Assembly (NCBI GenBank): GCA_015064345.1
Contig: SVSK01000019.1
Coordinates: forward strand, 1-34,820
Source of the DNA: Oscillospiraceae bacterium
GTDB lineage: Bacteria > Bacillota > Clostridia > Oscillospirales > CAG-272
DNA length: 34,820 nucleotides
Direction: 5' to 3'
Positions 7,912-15,304 of this stretch are shown here, in pieces. The position numbers and the translations under genes were made by a program. The notes under the pieces are model-generated. The model was not told the origin of the DNA and ran no database searches. It saw only the letters and a list, made by a program, of their open reading frames with translations. Position 1 is the stretch's first letter. Each line of letters begins with the position of its first letter.

Positions 7912-8109
7912 GCACAACAATAACTGCACAGGCTGTCGGTGCAGGAGGGGAAGCCGAGAGGTATTGACGGGGAATGTGATCCATGGGCGGCGGAGCATTC
8001 TTCCGGCATGGCGGCTTCGTATTCGGTTGAGTGTTTTTCGGTTTGTGCGACCCAATATGCGAAAAGAGTACGGTCTTACGCATCTCGGCGTTCCGGCACA
8101 AATCAGTAC
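7886..8109 (-). ncRNA. Structured RNA leader upstream of rnj, possible riboswitch or attenuator
   Basis: A consensus promoter fires this region toward rnj, and no convincing protein is encoded in its roughly 225 bases. On the minus strand I can pair GATTTGTGC (8104-8096) with GCACCAAATC (7913-7904, one bulge). GGAACGCCGAG (8094-8084) pairs with CTCGGCTTCC (7958-7949, one bulge). Local hairpins are ATGCG/CGCAT (8083-8079 with 8061-8057), CCATG/CATGG enclosing CGGA/TCCG (8011-7981), and CTGCAC/GTGCAG (7944-7924). The RNA ends in ACCAAA-TCTCC-TTTGGT and a U-rich run (7911-7886). The outermost stem uses the same bases as the 5' arm of that terminator, so the two are mutually exclusive. I do not recognise a known RNA class. 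Confidence 0.6.
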
Positions 8110-8115
8110 GTACAT

Positions 8116-8144
8116 ATTATATACTAAATGTTCCGATTCGTCAA
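8116..8144 (-). promoter_or_regulatory. SigA-type promoter of the leader RNA and rnj operon
   Basis: On the minus strand TTGACG (8144-8139) and TATAAT (8121-8116) are separated by 17 bases. The predicted start is near 8109, giving a leader of almost 290 bases before rnj. Confidence 0.85.
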
Positions 8145-8173
8145 GTGAGTAAAATGACGGCATTTGTAAAGTT

Positions 8174-8464
8174 TTATTGTATCGTGAGAAGCAGGGAGAT
8201 TATTCCCAGTATTGCCGATGAGGTGAATACTCCGACAAGGAAGCACCTCAGACGGCTGGTGGGGGATGAGCGGTTCGGTTTTGCATTGTTAAGCAATACG
8301 CCCGCTTCTTTGATTATACGTTCAGCTTCCTCGGCCAGTGAGGATGATGAAGAACCTTCGCAGGGTACGGATATGCCGTCCTTTAATACGAAATACACCT
8401 CTTCAAAATACTTACTGCTTGCATTTCTCACATGATAAATTTTCTTGCTGCACCCTTTGATCAT
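8174..8464 (-). CDS. Small tail-anchored protein, unknown function
   Basis: The protein is 96 residues from the ATG at 8464, which is fixed by a strong CGGAGGAAC ribosome site. It begins MIKGCSKKIYHVRNASSKYF, then has an acidic, serine-rich middle (EGSSSSSLAEEAERIIKEAG), a basic RSSPTSRLR stretch, and a single hydrophobic segment of about 20 residues at the very C-terminus (FLVGVFTSSAILGIISLLL). This fits a cytoplasmic domain held by a C-terminal membrane anchor. I recognise no family. It stands alone, between the rnj promoter and the divergent abrB-like gene, and its coding character (good start site, AEEAERIIKEAG helix) makes it a real gene. Confidence 0.7.
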   Translation of the reverse strand: MIKGCSKKIYHVRNASSKYFEEVYFVLKDGISVPCEGSSSSSLAEEAERIIKEAGVLLNNAKPNRSSPTSRLRCFLVGVFTSSAILGIISLLLTIQ

Positions 8465-8643
8465 ATAAAGTTCCTCCGAGAAAAGTGATAAAATATTGTT
8501 GTCGCGCCGTGCTGATATTATGCACTTCTTTGGAAAAAACTGTAATTCGATGAGAGGCGACAATACTCGACAAAAGAGCACAGAGTGGGCAAAAATAACT
8601 TTGAATTTGCGGGGATAATTTACAAAAAATGTCAAAAATCCTA
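8465..8643. other. Intergenic region between divergent genes
   Basis: This lies between the start of the tail-anchored protein gene and the abrB promoter. I see no gene. An inverted pair of ATTGTCGC-like and GCGACAACAAT segments (about 8493-8503 and 8560-8570) could form a stem in the minus-strand 5' leader, and TTGTCG occurs twice in direct orientation near 8570. No convincing minus-strand promoter was found. Confidence 0.4.
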
Positions 8644-8672
8644 TTGACAAAGAGAATATTGTATGTTACAAT
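8644..8672 (+). promoter_or_regulatory. SigA-type promoter of the AbrB-type regulator gene
   Basis: TTGACA (8644-8649) and TACAAT (8667-8672) are separated by 17 bases, about 70 bases before the start codon. Confidence 0.8.
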
Positions 8673-8742
8673 AAATTCACAATAATAAAGCTCGAAAATA
8701 AGCGTAAATTGAAACAAACAACCTCGGAGGAGAGAAGAAATA

Positions 8743-8991
8743 ATGAAATCACTCGGTACAGTAAGAAGAATTGACGAACTGGGCAGAATAGTGCTTCCTA
8801 TTGAGACAAGACGCCGCCTTAACCTTGAACCTAAGGATCCTGTGGAGATTTTCGTGGAAAAAGACCGCGTTGTGATCAAAAAATACGAGCCCGCGTGCAT
8901 ATTCTGCGGTGAAATGTCAGATATTGTAGACTTCAAGGACAGAAAGATTTGCAAAAAATGTCTCGCAGATCTTCAGAATCAGTCTCTTTGA
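8743..8991 (+). CDS. AbrB/SpoVT-type regulator with C-terminal zinc ribbon
   Basis: This is an 82-residue protein. Residues 1-48 match the swapped-hairpin DNA-binding domain of AbrB, Abh and SpoVT (MKSLGTVRRIDELGRIVLPI, then RRRLNLEPKDPVEIFVE). AbrB has its multimerisation segment where this protein has CIFCG and, 17 residues later, CKKC: a four-cysteine zinc-ribbon-like knuckle. AbrB-type proteins repress post-exponential genes and help time entry into stationary phase or sporulation. The start is fixed by CGGAGGAGAG before the ATG and by the consensus promoter. It is monocistronic, with a terminator at 9050-9080. Confidence 0.92.
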   Translation: MKSLGTVRRIDELGRIVLPIETRRRLNLEPKDPVEIFVEKDRVVIKKYEPACIFCGEMSDIVDFKDRKICKKCLADLQNQSL

Positions 8992-9049
8992 GATAAAGGA
9001 CAAAATATCACGCATTTGTACAGAAAATTAACATATTTCCGTAATATTC

Positions 9050-9080
9050 TATGCCGTTCGACATGAGCGGCATTTTTTAT
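9050..9080 (+). terminator. Intrinsic terminator after the AbrB-type gene
   Basis: ATGCCG pairs with CGGCAT over an 11-base loop, followed by TTTTTTAT. Confidence 0.8.
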
Positions 9081-9102
9081 TTCGGTTTTTTGACAAAAAG
9101 AA

Positions 9103-9131
9103 AAACCGTACCACTTAAGATACGGTTTTGT
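9103..9131. terminator. Intrinsic terminator of thrS, symmetric
   Basis: AAAACCGTA pairs with TACGGTTTT across ten bases. On the minus strand it is followed by a T-rich run, eight bases after the thrS stop. It could also catch read-through from the plus strand. Confidence 0.8.
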
Positions 9132-9138
9132 TTGATCT

Positions 9139-11067
9139 TTATCTTGCCTTTGTTCTGATCTCTTCAAGTGCCATTGCGATGAAGTCTTCAGTGGGCATAG
9201 CACCCTTGTCCTCGCCTGTACGTGTACGAACGGAAACTGTGCCATTGTTCATGTCGCGCTCACCAACTACGAGCATGTAAGGTGTCTTCTGAAGCTGTGC
9301 TTCGCGGATCTTGTAGCGCATTGTATCATTTCTTGCGTCGCAATGAACCTTGATACCTGCCGCAGAGAGCTTGTCGGTAACTTCCTGCGCATAGCCTGTG
9401 AATTCGGGAGATACGGGAATAACCTCAACCTGCAGAGGAGCGAGCCACATGGGGAATGCACCTGCGTACTTCTCAATAAGAAGCGCGAGAGTTCTTTCGT
9501 AGCAGCCCATTGATGTACGGTGGATGATATAGGGAAGCTTCTGCTGGTTGTCGGAGTCTGTGTAGTACATACCGAACTTTTCTGCAAGAAGCATATCGAT
9601 CTGAATTGTAACGATGGTGTCTTCCTTGCCGAATACGTTCTTGCACTGGATGTCCAACTTAGGACCGTAGAATGCAGCCTCGTCAATACCGATCTCGTAC
9701 TGAACGCCGAGATTGTCAAGGATGTTCTTCATAACGCCCTGTGCTTCTTCCCACTGTTCGGGAGTGCCCTCATACTTTGCAGTGTTCTTGGGATCCCACT
9801 GTGAGAAGCGGAATGTGCAGTCTTCAAGAAGTCCGAGTGTGTCGAGGCAGTACTTTGCAAGCTCTAGACAGCTCTTGAATTCTTCTTCAAGCTGATCGGG
9901 ACGAAGTACAAGGTGACCTTCGGAAATTGTGAACTGACGAACGCGGATAAGGCCGTGCATTTCACCGGAGTCTTCGTTACGGAAGAGAGTGGATGTTTCA
10001 CCGAATCTCATAGGAAGCTCGCGGTAGGAGCGCTTCTTGTTCAGATATACCTGATACTGGAAGGGGCAGGTCATGGGACGAAGAGCGAAGCATTCCTTTG
10101 TTTCATCGTCGGGATCGCCAAGGATGAACATACCGTCGCGGTAGTGATCCCAGTGACCGGAGATTCTGTAAAGGTCGCGCTTTGCCATAAGAGGAGTCTT
10201 TGTGAGAAGGTAACCGCGCTTTTCTTCTTCGTCCTCGATCCATCTCTGGAGAGTCTGAATAATTCTTGAACCCTTGGGAAGAAGAATGGGAAGGCCCTGC
10301 CCGATAGAATCAACTGTTGTGAAGATTTCGAGTTCACGACCGAGCTTGTTGTGGTCGCGCTTTCTTGCTTCTTCAACCTGCTCGAGATATTCCTTGAGCG
10401 CATCCTTCTGGGGGAAAGCAGTACCGTAGATTCTCTGAAGCATCTTGTTCTTTGCGTCACCTCTCCAATATGCACCCGTGCAGCTTGTAAGCTTGAATGC
10501 CTTGATTGCGCCTGCAGAGAAGAGGTGAGGACCTGCGCAAAGGTCTGTAAAGTCGCCCATCTTGTAGAAGGAGATCTCAGCATCTTCGGGGAGATCGTTG
10601 ATAAGCTCAACCTTGTAGGGCTCATCCTTCATGAATTCAAGAGCCTCAGCGCGGGGAAGAGTGAATCTTTCCAGCTTCGGATTCTCTTTGATAACCTTCT
10701 TCATTTCAGCTTCGATCTTCTCAAGCACTTCAGGAGTGAAAGAAACTTCGGAATCGAAGTCGTAGTAGAAGCCGTTTTCAATTGCGGGACCGATTGTGAG
10801 CTTTGCTTCAGGGTAGAGTCTCTTTACAGCAGCCGCAAGAACGTGAGATGCTGTGTGACGGAATACGTTTGCACCTTCAGCATCGGCAAAAGTGAGAAGA
10901 GCGATCTCGCTGTCGCTGTCAACAAGTGTTGTGAGGTCCTTCACTTCGCCGTTTACTTTGCAGGCGATGACCTCACGGGAGATGAGCTCAGCCTCTCTTG
11001 CAGCATCATAGGCTGTAATGGGAGCATCAAAGCTCAATGCTTTTTCGGAAAATTTCACTTCAAACAT
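9139..11067 (-). CDS. thrS: Threonyl-tRNA synthetase
   Basis: The protein is 642 residues from the ATG at 11067, the family's normal length; that ATG has CGGAGG upstream and begins MFEVKFSEKALSF. The domain order is an N-terminal TGS domain (about 1-60), the editing/TSAD domain with RHTASHVLAAAVKRLYP (from about 68), the class II catalytic core with the zinc-binding Cys in RPMTCPFQYQVY, and motif 2 around FGETSTLFRNEDSG. The HRTSMGCYER motif 3 and the anticodon-binding domain (VEVIPVSPEF onward) follow. It charges tRNA-Thr with threonine. A T-box leader upstream indicates control by uncharged tRNA-Thr. Confidence 0.98.
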   Translation of the reverse strand: MFEVKFSEKALSFDAPITAYDAAREAELISREVIACKVNGEVKDLTTLVDSDSEIALLTFADAEGANVFRHTASHVLAAAVKRLYPEAKLTIGPAIENGFYYDFDSEVSFTPEVLEKIEAEMKKVIKENPKLERFTLPRAEALEFMKDEPYKVELINDLPEDAEISFYKMGDFTDLCAGPHLFSAGAIKAFKLTSCTGAYWRGDAKNKMLQRIYGTAFPQKDALKEYLEQVEEARKRDHNKLGRELEIFTTVDSIGQGLPILLPKGSRIIQTLQRWIEDEEEKRGYLLTKTPLMAKRDLYRISGHWDHYRDGMFILGDPDDETKECFALRPMTCPFQYQVYLNKKRSYRELPMRFGETSTLFRNEDSGEMHGLIRVRQFTISEGHLVLRPDQLEEEFKSCLELAKYCLDTLGLLEDCTFRFSQWDPKNTAKYEGTPEQWEEAQGVMKNILDNLGVQYEIGIDEAAFYGPKLDIQCKNVFGKEDTIVTIQIDMLLAEKFGMYYTDSDNQQKLPYIIHRTSMGCYERTLALLIEKYAGAFPMWLAPLQVEVIPVSPEFTGYAQEVTDKLSAAGIKVHCDARNDTMRYKIREAQLQKTPYMLVVGERDMNNGTVSVRTRTGEDKGAMPTEDFIAMALEEIRTKAR

Positions 11068-11079
11068 AGGAATATACCT

Positions 11080-11306
11080 CCGAGTCTGATAAGATATTGC
11101 ACCGCAGAAAAACAAAAAAAGCCGCGGTACAGAAAAATCTGTTCGGGGTGCAGAATGACTCCGCACGGTTCCACCCGAGCTTTTAACTCATTGATATTGT
11201 ATTAAGGCCGTTTTATTCGGCAGGGTGGTACCCACTACAGGTTCAAGAAAGCTTTTCAGCGACCGCTTCTCTCTGTGCATGAATATCTGCATGGACGTGT
11301 CCCATA
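11080..11306 (-). promoter_or_regulatory. T-box leader of thrS
   Basis: The transcribed strand contains the T-box bulge sequence CGGGTGGAACCGTGCGG (11177-11161), close to the conserved form that pairs with the tRNA acceptor end. Upstream are an AGAGAGAAG/GCTGAAAAG region typical of Stem I and a GGTACCACC stretch holding ACC triplets that could be the threonine specifier. Downstream the 3' arm of a GC-rich hairpin runs into seven consecutive U (11120-11114). Uncharged tRNA-Thr would stabilise the antiterminator and permit thrS expression. The family assignment is secure; exact stems were not folded. Confidence 0.88.
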
Positions 11307-11312
11307 CATTAA

Positions 11313-11341
11313 ATTATAGCAGACGGATACACCTTTGTCAA
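11313..11341 (-). promoter_or_regulatory. SigA-type promoter of the thrS T-box leader
   Basis: On the minus strand TTGACA (11341-11336) and TATAAT (11318-11313) are spaced by 17 bases, a perfect consensus. Transcription should begin near 11306. Confidence 0.88.
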
Positions 11342-11430
11342 GTGGCACAAAAAACAAAATAACGGCATGGCAATAGGCGGTAAGTGGGTGAAAAAAACGA
11401 GAAATTGGGACGAAAAAAACGTCAAACGGC

Positions 11431-11458
11431 TTGACATATCTGAAATTGAATGTATAAT
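11431..11458 (+). promoter_or_regulatory. SigA-type promoter of the first Gfo/Idh/MocA gene
   Basis: TTGACA (11431-11436) and TATAAT (11453-11458) are spaced by 16 bases. It gives a leader of about 100 bases before the start at 11564. Confidence 0.8.
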
Positions 11459-11563
11459 GTAATTAGAAGCAAAGATGCTTTGTTTCTGTAAAATTGAAAA
11501 TTATTCGCTTGAATGCGAATCACTTTTTTGCCGCACGATCTAGCGGAGAACAGGAGACCCATT

Positions 11564-12610
11564 ATGAAAAAGAATGTTGCTGTTATTGGCTACGGCGGAA
11601 TGGGTGCAGGATTTCACTGTAAGAATCTTCTTACAAGTGACGTTGCCACCCTTGCCGGTATTTATGATATAGACCCCGCAAAGCGTGAACTTGCCGCATC
11701 TCGCGGTGTTAAGGTGTATGAGACCCGTGAAGAACTGCTTGCAGATCCCACTATCGACATCGTAACCATCGCTACCCCCAACGACGTACACGAGGAGATC
11801 GCTGTTGCCGCCCTCGAAGCAGGCAAGCACGTTATCTGTGAAAAGCCCGTTACACTTTCAATGGAAAGTCTTGAGAGAATGATCGCTGCGGCAAACAAGG
11901 CGGGTAAGATATTCTCCGTTCACCAGAACAGAAGATTTGATATAGACATCAACGCGATCAAGAAGATAATAGACAGCGGCGATATAGGCGAACCCATCAA
12001 CCTTGAGTCCCGCATCCACGGCAGCCGCGGTATTCCCTCCGACTGGAGAGGCATCAAGCAGTACGGCGGCGGTATGCTCTACGACTGGGGTATCCACATC
12101 ATCGACCAGGCGTGCATGGTACTCGGCTATGACGTTAAGTCTGTTCGTTGCGATTTCGACCATATCACCAACAAAGAGGTGGACGACGGATTCCAGCTTT
12201 GGATCGAATATCACAGCGGCAAGAAGGCTTATCTCGAAGTTGGAACATACAACTTTATCGACATGCCCCGTTTCTACCTGAGAGCGACCAAGGGCTCTGC
12301 GATGATCAAGAAATGGAGCGAGCCTGCTCACGTTGTAAAGTGCAAGGCATGGCATGAGTCGGATGTGCTTCCTGTTGTAAACGGCAGCGGTCTTACAAAG
12401 ACAATGGCACCTCGCGACAGTATCACTGTTGACGAATACGATATCGAGAAGTGCGTAACAGACGTTCACGATTACTATCGCAACTTCGTTCGTGCTTGTG
12501 ACGGACTGGAAGAGCAGCTTGTAACTCACGATCAGATGAGATGCATCCTCAAGATTATCATGACCGCATTCGAGTCTGTTGAAAAAGACGGCGCGAAGAT
12601 ATACTGGTAA
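11564..12610 (+). CDS. Gfo/Idh/MocA family oxidoreductase (paralogue 1)
   Basis: The protein is 348 residues from the ATG at 11564, preceded by AACAGGAG. The N-terminal Rossmann fold shows VIGYGGMGAG for NAD(P) binding and the family's CEKPVTLSME segment with the conserved EKP. The C-terminal alpha/beta domain contains GGMLYDWGIHIIDQA, where the conserved Asp/His pair lies. Enzymes of this family oxidise or reduce hydroxyls of sugars, inositols or related compounds; the substrate cannot be read from sequence. It begins a cluster with a HAD phosphatase gene and cinA. No sugar transporter is nearby. Confidence 0.9.
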   Translation: MKKNVAVIGYGGMGAGFHCKNLLTSDVATLAGIYDIDPAKRELAASRGVKVYETREELLADPTIDIVTIATPNDVHEEIAVAALEAGKHVICEKPVTLSMESLERMIAAANKAGKIFSVHQNRRFDIDINAIKKIIDSGDIGEPINLESRIHGSRGIPSDWRGIKQYGGGMLYDWGIHIIDQACMVLGYDVKSVRCDFDHITNKEVDDGFQLWIEYHSGKKAYLEVGTYNFIDMPRFYLRATKGSAMIKKWSEPAHVVKCKAWHESDVLPVVNGSGLTKTMAPRDSITVDEYDIEKCVTDVHDYYRNFVRACDGLEEQLVTHDQMRCILKIIMTAFESVEKDGAKIYW

Positions 12611-12636
12611 AAGAATAATCAATTTGATAAACGCAA

Positions 12637-12665
12637 AGAATACCATCTGAAAATGATGGTATTCT
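12637..12665. repeat. Perfect 11-bp inverted repeat without a U tract
   Basis: AGAATACCATC and GATGGTATTCT are perfectly complementary across a seven-base loop. No T run follows, so it is not a standard terminator. It lies 20 bases before the HAD start and could stabilise the upstream mRNA end, attenuate, or bind a protein as DNA. Confidence 0.7.
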
Positions 12666-12684
12666 GAATTTATAGGTGAAACTC

Positions 12685-13422
12685 ATGAAAATTATAGCAA
12701 GTGATTACGACGGCACACTTAACGAAGGCGGTGTCGGAGAAGAAAAGCGTATTGCTATCAGAAAGTGGCGTGAGGAGGGAAATCTCTTCGGAATCGTCAG
12801 CGGAAGGGGCATTGCCAATCTCATTTCGTTAGCCGAGGAAGATGGAGTCGAATGTGATTTTCTCATTGGCGACAACGGTGCATCTGTTGCAAAAGGTAAC
12901 GGAGACATCATCTCAGAAACGCTTTGCGACGGAGAGGTTGCGCGGGAGATAATCGAATATTTCTTCACTAAAGGTTGCACGTGGAGCTGGGTCAGACCGT
13001 ATCCCGAATGTATAGTCCTTCCGGAGGGCTCGGAGCCAAAGCCTTGGGAGAAAACACCGTCCACCATGCCGAAAATTGAGAAGTTCACGCAGATCAGTGC
13101 AGCATTTGAGTCACCTGAGAAGGCAGAGCTTTCGGCGGTTGAACTCAGAAAACGGTATGGAGACAAGCTGAACATTCTGCAGAACGGACATTGTATAGAC
13201 ATCGTGCGACTGGATGTAAACAAAGCGGTTGGCATATACAAGCTTCTTGAAGCGGTAGGCGCGAAATATGAGGATATTATCACAGTTGGTGATAACTTCA
13301 ACGATGCCGACATGATAAAAGAGTTCAACTCATACGCCATGGATAACGCAGTCCCACTTATAAAAGAGCTGGCAGGCAGAACAACACTCGGTGTTACGGA
13401 TCTCATCTACAGCGAACTATAA
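12685..13422 (+). CDS. HAD-superfamily (Cof-like) hydrolase
   Basis: The protein is 245 residues from the ATG at 12685; the GTG nine bases earlier lies on top of the AGGTGA ribosome site, so the ATG is preferred. Motif I is SDYDGTL (nucleophile Asp near residue 7), motif II is the Ser in GIVSGRG, and motif IV is VGDNFNDADM near the C-terminus. The large inserted cap between them is type IIB, as in Cof/YbiV phosphatases, which remove phosphate from sugar phosphates and other metabolites. It follows a Gfo/Idh/MocA oxidoreductase, consistent with carbohydrate metabolism, but the substrate is unknown. Confidence 0.9.
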   Translation: MKIIASDYDGTLNEGGVGEEKRIAIRKWREEGNLFGIVSGRGIANLISLAEEDGVECDFLIGDNGASVAKGNGDIISETLCDGEVAREIIEYFFTKGCTWSWVRPYPECIVLPEGSEPKPWEKTPSTMPKIEKFTQISAAFESPEKAELSAVELRKRYGDKLNILQNGHCIDIVRLDVNKAVGIYKLLEAVGAKYEDIITVGDNFNDADMIKEFNSYAMDNAVPLIKELAGRTTLGVTDLIYSEL

Positions 13423-13446
13423 TATAATTAATCAGCGGAGGGAATT

Positions 13447-14724
13447 ATGGTCTCGGAAATACTTTGCGTTGGAACAGAACTTTTGCTTGGCGATATTATT
13501 AATACTGACGGTGCGTTTATTGCCAGAGAGCTTGCCGCACTTGGATTTTCTTCCTATCATCAGTCAACGGTTGGAGATAACCCTACAAGGCTGCGCGAGG
13601 CAATCCGTGTGGCGCTCGGTCGATCTGACGTGATTATTCTCACCGGCGGACTTGGCCCAACCTGCGACGACATAACGAAAGTGGCTGTTGCAGATGAGTT
13701 TGGTCTCACGATGAAGCTTGACGAAGAGGTGCTCGGTGAGATCAAGTCATATTTTGAAGCAGCAGGCAGGGAAATGACGGAGAACAATATCTCCCAGGCG
13801 ATGATTCCCGATGGTGCAACTGTTTTCCATAACAAATGGGGTACAGCCCCCGGAATTGCTGTTTGCGGTGAGATAGGCGGCGAGACAAAGCACGCGATTC
13901 TTCTGCCCGGACCTCCTTCGGAGTGTGAGCCCATGTTCATGGAATGTGCAAAGCCGTATCTGGTGCGGTTGTCGGGAGATGTGATCTACAGTCTCAGCCT
14001 TCATATGCGTGACATCGGCGAATCTGCGGCAGAGGCAATACTCCGTCCGATAATGGAGGAATACACAAATCCCACCGTTGCACCGTATGCACTTGAGCAC
14101 GAGACGCGAATCAGGATTACTGCACGTGCTGAGGATGAGGAAACTGCAAAGGCTATGTGTCGCGAAATGAAGAAAACTGTTCTCAAAAGCGAGGCGGGAA
14201 AGTACGTCTACTGTGAGACAGAGACTCCGTTTGAAGCGAAAAACGCAACAGTTCTGACTCTGCTTTCTGAGCTTCGCAAAAACGGAGTGACATTTGCGGC
14301 GGCGGAAAGCTGTACAGCGGGAATGATAGCATCAAGAATAGGCGACATACCCGGGGCATCGGACGTACTCCTTGGCGGCGTGGTTTCCTATGCCAATGAA
14401 GTGAAGGAAAACGTGCTCGGTGTGCCTCATGAGGTGCTGGCAAATTACGGTGCTGTGTCCGAGCAGTGCGCGAAGTACATGGCAGAGGGAGTAAGACGGG
14501 TCACAGGCGCGGGAATTACCGTGTCGGTAACAGGAATCGCAGGACCTGACGGCGGAAGTAAAGAGAAGCCCGTGGGCATGGTTTGCTTCGGAGTGGCTGA
14601 TGCAAATGGCACATACACCGAAACAAAACGCTTCGGCGAAAAGAGAAGCCGTGCGAAAATACGTCTCTTGACCGCTATGTATGCGATGATGCTTGTAATA
14701 AAGCGACTCCGCGGCGAAATATAA
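13447..14724 (+). CDS. cinA: CinA family protein (nicotinamide-nucleotide amidase)
   Basis: This 425-residue protein has the full two-domain CinA architecture. The N-terminal MoCF-like domain starts SEILCVGTELLLGD and contains ILTGGLGPTCDD. The C-terminal CinA/PncC domain contains AAAESCTAGMIASRI and SVTGIAGPDGGSKEKPVG. The C-terminal domain deamidates nicotinamide mononucleotide and the N-terminal domain may act on ADP-ribose, so the protein serves NAD recycling; in Bacillus and Streptococcus it is linked to competence. CGGAGGGA precedes the ATG. It is 24 bases after the HAD gene and ends before a strong terminator. RecA, its frequent neighbour, is not in this window. Confidence 0.96.
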   Translation: MVSEILCVGTELLLGDIINTDGAFIARELAALGFSSYHQSTVGDNPTRLREAIRVALGRSDVIILTGGLGPTCDDITKVAVADEFGLTMKLDEEVLGEIKSYFEAAGREMTENNISQAMIPDGATVFHNKWGTAPGIAVCGEIGGETKHAILLPGPPSECEPMFMECAKPYLVRLSGDVIYSLSLHMRDIGESAAEAILRPIMEEYTNPTVAPYALEHETRIRITARAEDEETAKAMCREMKKTVLKSEAGKYVYCETETPFEAKNATVLTLLSELRKNGVTFAAAESCTAGMIASRIGDIPGASDVLLGGVVSYANEVKENVLGVPHEVLANYGAVSEQCAKYMAEGVRRVTGAGITVSVTGIAGPDGGSKEKPVGMVCFGVADANGTYTETKRFGEKRSRAKIRLLTAMYAMMLVIKRLRGEI

Positions 14725-14732
14725 CAAAAAAC

Positions 14733-14776
14733 AAAACGCTTGCTATACCAAAACGGTACGGCAAGCGTATTTTTTA
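14733..14776. terminator. Bidirectional intrinsic terminator
   Basis: ACGCTTGC (14736-14743) pairs with GCAAGCGT (14761-14768), with further TACC/GGTA pairing inside. A-rich sequence precedes and ATTTTTT follows. It separates cinA from the convergent zinc-ribbon gene. Confidence 0.87.
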
Positions 14777-14782
14777 TGTTTT

Positions 14783-15271
14783 TTACTTATGGAGCAGTGA
14801 GAATATCAGGAAATCTGTGAAAATGAGTGTAACAACAGAGATGATTTTTCGGCTTGCTTTCCATCCCCAACCCGGTTCAAGCTCGTCCGCATTTCCGTAA
14901 CGTGCGCCGAGTCCGAGGATGTGGAGATTCCATAACGCTGCAGGAAACGCAAGGTCGGCTACTGAAATGGCGTTGAGGACGAAGCACCAGATAAGAGGAT
15001 CGCCTATGTCCTCGTGACCGTAAGGATTTATGATGGCCAGTACAATGAGCGCTACCGAAAACAGAGCGTGGAGTATAATAAGAACTTTATCTGTTTTTGT
15101 AACATGGAAATCATCCGTTGCATCACTCATCTCGTCAAGCTGTGCATGAATTCCTTCTTCGAGAGCTTTCATCTCGCTGTCCGATAGAGGCTTTCCGAGA
15201 CGCTGACCGCAATCTATGCAGACTGTTCTCTCATCCTTTTGAAGCGCGCCGCAGCTTTTGCATTTTTTCAT
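14783..15271 (-). CDS. Zinc-ribbon membrane protein, unknown function
   Basis: This 162-residue protein begins with a zinc ribbon (CKSCG at about 4-8, CIDCG at about 18-22). A charged linker follows, then three hydrophobic segments at roughly 62-80, 92-112 and 142-160. Such zinc-ribbon plus membrane-helix proteins are common in Clostridia and mostly uncharacterised. AAGGAGG precedes the ATG. It is the last gene of the thiI cluster, about 33 bases after the HIT gene, and ends at the terminator at 14733-14776. Confidence 0.75.
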   Translation of the reverse strand: MKKCKSCGALQKDERTVCIDCGQRLGKPLSDSEMKALEEGIHAQLDEMSDATDDFHVTKTDKVLIILHALFSVALIVLAIINPYGHEDIGDPLIWCFVLNAISVADLAFPAALWNLHILGLGARYGNADELEPGWGWKASRKIISVVTLIFTDFLIFSLLHK

Positions 15272-15304
15272 TATGTACCTCCTTCAGGCGATTATTTGTT
15301 TGTT

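Noticed and set aside
7900-8109. The rnj leader as SRP RNA, RNase P RNA, tmRNA or a c-di-GMP riboswitch
   Set aside because: The conserved SRP tetraloop helix, RNase P CR-I motif and tmRNA tag frame were not found. GGGTCGCACAAACCG only loosely resembles part of the c-di-GMP-I aptamer, and its partner segment is missing.
7870-8163. A 97-codon minus-strand open frame inside the rnj leader
   Set aside because: Its start lies upstream of the consensus promoter, no ribosome site is present, and the composition (Arg/Ser/Leu mixture) is not protein-like. The base-paired RNA explains the region better.
10351-11205. A 284-codon plus-strand open frame opposite thrS
   Set aside because: It runs antisense to the editing and catalytic domains of thrS and through its T-box leader, with no recognisable protein features.
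11237-11256. A plus-strand AGGGTGGTACC sequence resembling a T-box in the opposite orientation
   Set aside because: The true T-box bulge lies on the minus strand at 11177-11161, with terminator and thrS downstream. The plus-strand word is the reverse complement of the specifier-region sequence in Stem I.
11858-12646. A 262-codon minus-strand open frame opposite Gfo/Idh/MocA paralogue 1
   Set aside because: It is antisense to a well-supported gene and has no family features.
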